From NCBI GenBank assembly GCA_002110485.1, contig MOWL01000067.1:744001-808000 (forward strand): a DNA stretch of 64,000 nucleotides. The letters are read 5' to 3'. Origin of the DNA: Emergomyces orientalis. Its lineage: Eukaryota > Ascomycota > Eurotiomycetes > Onygenales > Ajellomycetaceae. This document shows positions 60,148-64,000 of the stretch, one piece after another. The notes beneath the pieces were generated by a model, which had not been told where the DNA came from, did not search any database, and worked only from the letters and a program-made list of their open reading frames with translations. Position 1 is the first letter of the stretch. Each line of letters opens with the position of its first letter. The position numbers were made by a program, and so were the translations under genes.

Positions 60148-60180
60148 GGGGGGGGTTGGGGGGGTGGGGGGGGGGGGGGG
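60148..60180 (+). repeat. G-tract, G-quadruplex-capable
   Basis: G8-TT-G7-T-G15 on the plus strand, about 135 bp after the eRF3 stop and 350 bp beyond the TSR2 stop, in the convergent spacer. Such a tract can fold as a G-quadruplex in eRF3 3' RNA or DNA; any role in termination is inferred. Confidence 0.7.
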
Positions 60181-60529
60181 TAATGCATTTGATATCATGA
60201 CTAAATAGACTATTCTACGATTTCCTTTTGTCAATCTTGTTCTTTATATAGGTACTTTCAAACAAAAAGGGGAGGGGCAGTGAATGGACACAAAATGTGT
60301 TATCAAAGGACAACTCTGTTATCATGCAACTTGCTCAGAATCATCATATCGTGGCTTGCTATTCTATTTCGTAATTACCCTTTCTAAAACTTTTCTAGAA
60401 GCGTTGAACAACAAAGGAACATTTAACGCCCTCGATGCTAATCCCAATTTCCAAGTGATCTAGCAAGGAAAATATGCAAATCATAAAACCCAGAGAAATA
60501 AAATGACAATAAAGAAAAAGGAAAAGAGA

Positions 60530-61279
60530 TCACCGTCTTCTCTTCGAAACCACCTTCGTGAACCCATCTTCATCAACTACGGGTTCAGGCAAGAACTTTC
60601 CTCGCTCCCATTGTCCATCCATTCCCCTCCGTGCCTCCTTCGAGGCCTCATGCTTCGGTGCCTCAATCCTCGGAGTCTCATTCCTCGATACTGTGGTTGC
60701 CACTGGTGCATCCTCCATCTCAACATCATCCGCCCAATCCCCAATGTCACTTTCATCTTCATCTCCATCATCATCATCATCATCCTTGACGTCCTCCTCA
60801 TCCTCATCCCCATCTTCATCCCCATTAACGTCCACCTTCCTAAAAGCTCCAACATTGGTACTAGCACCCCCTTTCGCCCTCCACTCCTCCCACATCCTCA
60901 TCACCCCCGCAAACTGTCCCATCTGCGTATCCATTCTAACCTCCATGATCCGGCGCGCAATCTCGCCCGCACTTTCATCGTCAACGACAACATCGAACTC
61001 GTCGTTCATAACTTGTATCAGAACATCTTCAATATCTTCCGCGTCGGTCTCTGGCCGGTCGACAAAGAGATCTGAAATTGCGCCGCAGAGCCAGTCGCGT
61101 TTGTCGTCTGAGGTTGGGCCGCCCCAAGAGTTTTGCACAGCGAGGTTGAGTGCTGGCCAGGTATTAAGGATTAGGGTGATACCTAGATCAAACTGGGCGG
61201 AGGGGTCTTTGTTCTCTGCTTGCTCTTGGTTTTTTTCGAGCGGCTGTTGTTCTGTGGGGGGAGTTGAGGTGCTTGCCAT
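60530..61279 (-). CDS. TSR2: Pre-rRNA processing factor TSR2 (eS26 escortin)
   Basis: Single exon, 249 residues. After a short disordered start, the TSR2 fold begins at about residue 28 (AQFDLGITLILNTWPALNLA) with the defining NSWGG at about 49-53, then RDWLCGAISDLFVDRP, DVLIQVMNDEFDVVVDD and QFAGVMRMWEEWRAKG. A long Asp/Glu run (DDDDDDGDEDESDIGDWADD) follows, and the C-terminus is VVDEDGFTKVVSKRRR. Yeast Tsr2 binds ribosomal protein eS26 and delivers it to the 40S subunit; the acidic tail helps hold the basic client. Convergent with eRF3. Confidence 0.93.
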   Translation of the reverse strand: MASTSTPPTEQQPLEKNQEQAENKDPSAQFDLGITLILNTWPALNLAVQNSWGGPTSDDKRDWLCGAISDLFVDRPETDAEDIEDVLIQVMNDEFDVVVDDESAGEIARRIMEVRMDTQMGQFAGVMRMWEEWRAKGGASTNVGAFRKVDVNGDEDGDEDEEDVKDDDDDDGDEDESDIGDWADDVEMEDAPVATTVSRNETPRIEAPKHEASKEARRGMDGQWERGKFLPEPVVDEDGFTKVVSKRRR

Positions 61280-61800
61280 GGTTATTGGTAGATTGGTAGG
61301 GAGTGGGGGATTGGCTGGAGGTATTTTATATCGAAGGGAAATGGTTTTCTTTTGGCGTTAAAATATCAAAGGGGTTTCAATGAAAAGAGAATGGCTTCTG
61401 TTACTTCTAGGTGCGGTTAAAGGGAGTGTGTAAAGCTATGTGGTAGATATTGCTAAGTACTTGCGGAATTCGAAAAATATTTTGGTCTGGAAATTTTTAG
61501 TTTTCGGGTGGTGTTGCCAAGCCTTTATCTTATCGATCTCATCTCTCTCAGCTCAGCGGAGGGACAAACCTCAATGTCTCCAACAGCGGAAAATATTTCT
61601 CGTTGGAGAAAAAAATGTCAGATCCTATTTTCATCATCATATTTAAATGAATTCATTCACCTGTTTTTTTATTTATTCTGAATTTGAAAGCCCTAGACTA
61701 ACTACTCTATTGGAACCTAGAACGTGAGTCTAAAAAGCGGTGAAGTCCGCCTCTTATTTCCTTATCCTGCTGATGATTTTGCATCCATAACACTGCCCAC

Positions 61801-63730
61801 TCAAAGAATATGAACCCATGTCTTAGAATCCAACCCCCGATTTCTCGCCCGTCGGTTGTGAACGGCGTAAATGGCTTCCTGTAAACCTGCCATGGCGAAC
61901 CCACAAGCAACGAGAATAATCATGATAACGAGGCCCTGAGAATAACTGGTGAAATATGAGCTAAACCATTTCAGGCAATAATGCGTCATTAAACTTAAAG
62001 ATATATGATTTGTACGTACAACGGAGTGTCGTCTTGACGAAATATTTGGGTGCCAGCCATTAGGCCAGATATCGCACTCATTACCCCTGTAATCCTTATG
62101 TTAGGTGATTCTCCTTGCTGCTTGATTGGGGCTTAGAGAGCTTTGTAAGATATAAACATACACATCCTACGGCAAAATTATTAGTTGCACTACTTGATAT
62201 GAAAGGGAGTGTGTAGTGTGTACTGAGTAGTGACCTACGCTATGCTGATACTCCGTTCACCTGGCTCCTTGCAATTGACCTGTACCCAGGTATTGTGGAT
62301 GGGATGGTATCCAACCGCAAATCCATTAATCATTGTCCACAGTCCAAACCGGCTCCATTTGCCAACATGAAGATGTACGGCTTTGGTCACAATAAGGACG
62401 ATAAGGTAGCAAAATATGGCCACCATAACGGTAAGCCCACGCTTGTTGGTCCTGTCACTGAGCCAGGCGAAGAAAAACACGACCGCAAGGGACAAGAAAG
62501 CCCCAATCGCACAGAGAGCGTTCGCGTGGGTTCGATCGAAGCCCAATGCCCTAATTAAGTTCACATATGTAAGCGACTTTCCGAGAAATAGTTGCATTAG
62601 GACGCTTTACATGATAATGGATGGGCTGTAGGTTGTGAGAGGGCTCCAGGTCGAAAAGACGCAAGCCGTAGAGATGAAATGTGGCCATCTCCGGTAGTAG
62701 ATAATGGTTTTCCATACAATTCGAAGCGGGATTTGAAGGCCCTGGCTTCCGCCTTTCTTCTCGGAGTCGTCGATTTCAAGCCTCTTTTGAAGAAAGGTAG
62801 CTTCGTCTTCTGTGAAATGGACAAGGCCTTTGAAAACGAGCGGTTGCGGGTTATCTGGTGAGCCCGGAAGGAACACCAGAATCAAAACAGATACAATAAT
62901 GGTAAAGGCTCCCTCGACTATGCGAATGGTTCCAAGGGTTAGCAATTCGAACTCATCTTAAGCAGAAACGAATAACTGACTCAGAAATATCCATTGCCAC
63001 CCAGAAATACCTCTTTTTCCATCCAGTTTTAACAAACCAGCTCCTAACAAAGGAGATATAGCGTTTCCACCGAACATACCGAAGAAAAAGATAGCTACTC
63101 TTTTCGCAAGTTCGGGTTTAGTGTACCATGTTGACAAAGTATAGATTCCGCCAGGAATATATCCTGCCTCGCAAAGACCAAGAATGGATCGCGAAATTAG
63201 AAATCCATTGCGGTCGACCAGAAATATTTGCAGCATGGCGACGAGCCCAAACGCAAATAGCTGTGCACCAATCCATTTTCGCGGGCCTATCTGCGGGAGT
63301 CAGCTTTACCAGGCAAATCCTCGGGCCGGGAAACTGGTTCTTACTCGTTGGAGGAGAAGATTTGATGGAATCTCTAGCACCACGATACCCAAAAACATCA
63401 ACTGGTTCCCCAAGTTGACAGTATTCTGATCAATTTTAATATCTTTGGCGAAACCTCCCGTGAGTGCACTTGCAAGGTTCATACGGTCAAGCTGAAAGAC
63501 GATGAGACCGAGGAACAGGAGCGGCAGAACACTGCAATCGACTCTGTTATTCGAATCCCGTGGTCAGTAAAAACTGGTTTCGCAAGAAATGAGATTCGAG
63601 GTAAAGAGTAGTATCCATGATTGACGGACTTCAAACGTGCCCTCCGCTCCGCCCTAGCATCCCAGTTCTTGCCATAGTTGTCATCGGAAAGCTCGCCGAG
63701 TGGAATATCATTGGGGGCCTTGAAAGACAT
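61801..63730 (-). CDS. MFS transporter, anion:cation symporter (allantoate permease/Tna1) type
   Basis: Eight exons: 63730-63630, 63543-63345, 63290-62981, 62917-62611, 62550-62239, 62166-62162, 62086-62020 and 61945-61801; 481 residues, about 12 helices. Family marks are FQLDRMNLASALTGGF in helix 1, GNQLMFLGIVVLEIPSNLLL, then RKWIG (loop 2-3), SILGLCEAGYIPGGIYTLS (helix 4), GWQWIFLIEGAFTI (helix 6), GYHPIHNTWVQVNCKEPGE and DDTPFYSQGL. Members carry allantoate, nicotinate, vitamins or other small organic anions with protons; the substrate here is unknown. Exon 6 is only 5 nt (GATGT) and restores AMWVMSA; both flanking introns (72 and 75 nt) have good branch points. The first donor is GTCCGT. 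Confidence 0.88.
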
Positions 63731-64000
63731 GGAAAAATGGATGAGGCTTTCGAAGTTGTGCTATATATCGTATGTATTGTAAGAAGACGAGTTTCAAATA
63801 AAAGTTGACGTAGTCGAATTCCCCCACCAGGACATCGTCGGATTGATGTAGGAGCCAATCCCTCCAAAAGGCAGCAGGTTCAGCTACCTACCCAAGTACA
63901 GTCACTCATTATTGCTGGATGACGAGCTGCCTCACCACGCAGTCCTGGCAACTATCGCGGTGCGATATAATAAGTGTGATCGCGTCATAATTCATTCCGG
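63731..64000. other. Upstream region of the MFS transporter
   Basis: Promoter side of the transporter up to the window edge; nothing else recognised. Confidence 0.5.

Overview
The window is nuclear DNA from a filamentous ascomycete. Most genes carry short introns of about 50-100 nt with GTNNGT donors and CTAAC/CTGAC-type branch points, and intergenic regions are AT-rich with long homopolymers. The proteins (Rrd1-type PTPA with a long tail, a DUF3716-type protein, a fungal C6 regulator, a RanGTP-binding Yrb30-like protein, a GH3 beta-glucosidase) fit the Eurotiomycetes, and I suspect Onygenales. That placement is inference from recall, without any search. I see no rRNA, tRNA, CRISPR array or intact transposon.

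Layout. 1-3.9 kb: NOT4 (5' part, minus strand), the complex I 30-kDa subunit (plus), and a multi-pass membrane protein (minus). 4-6.8 kb: gene-poor, with one possible gene remnant. 6.8-10.7 kb: a divergent pair, a Zn2Cys6 regulator (minus) and a BUD22-domain protein (plus). 12-13.7 kb: an orphan coiled-coil protein built of 25-residue repeats. 15-16.1 kb: methylthioadenosine phosphorylase. 16.1-18.2 kb: intergenic, with a large imperfect inverted repeat. 18.2-21 kb: secreted GH3 beta-glucosidase. 21.7-23.4 kb: a badly broken F-box pseudogene. 24.2-34.3 kb: Yju2/CCDC130 splicing factor, PP2A activator, PARP-type zinc-finger protein, DUF3716-like protein and Myb/SANT protein. 35.4-35.9 kb: a small four-helix membrane protein. 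38.7-43 kb: a 1294-residue coiled-coil protein. 43-45.8 kb: AT-rich spacer with one doubtful gene. 45.8-53.7 kb: RAD4/XPC, a disordered protein with a repeated TLTQ motif, and a BSD-domain protein. 54.7-61.3 kb: RanGTP-binding protein, eRF3/SUP35 with a Q-rich prion-like N-terminus, and the TSR2 ribosome factor. 61.8-63.7 kb: an eight-exon MFS transporter of the allantoate-permease type.

Most genes are conserved housekeeping genes for mRNA decay and splicing, translation termination, ribosome assembly, DNA repair, respiration and methionine salvage. They are not a functional cluster. Many are in divergent pairs sharing 0.35-0.6 kb promoters, and five upstream regions carry an RTCACRTG element. 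I did not find a previously undescribed multi-gene system. The most unusual items are the multiply disrupted F-box gene, the inverted-repeat element, the 25-residue coiled-coil array, two micro-exons (5 and 10 nt), a GC-AG intron, and a PTPA tail with four TRAPW motifs. Exon coordinates were worked out by hand from reading frame, splice consensus and family expectation.
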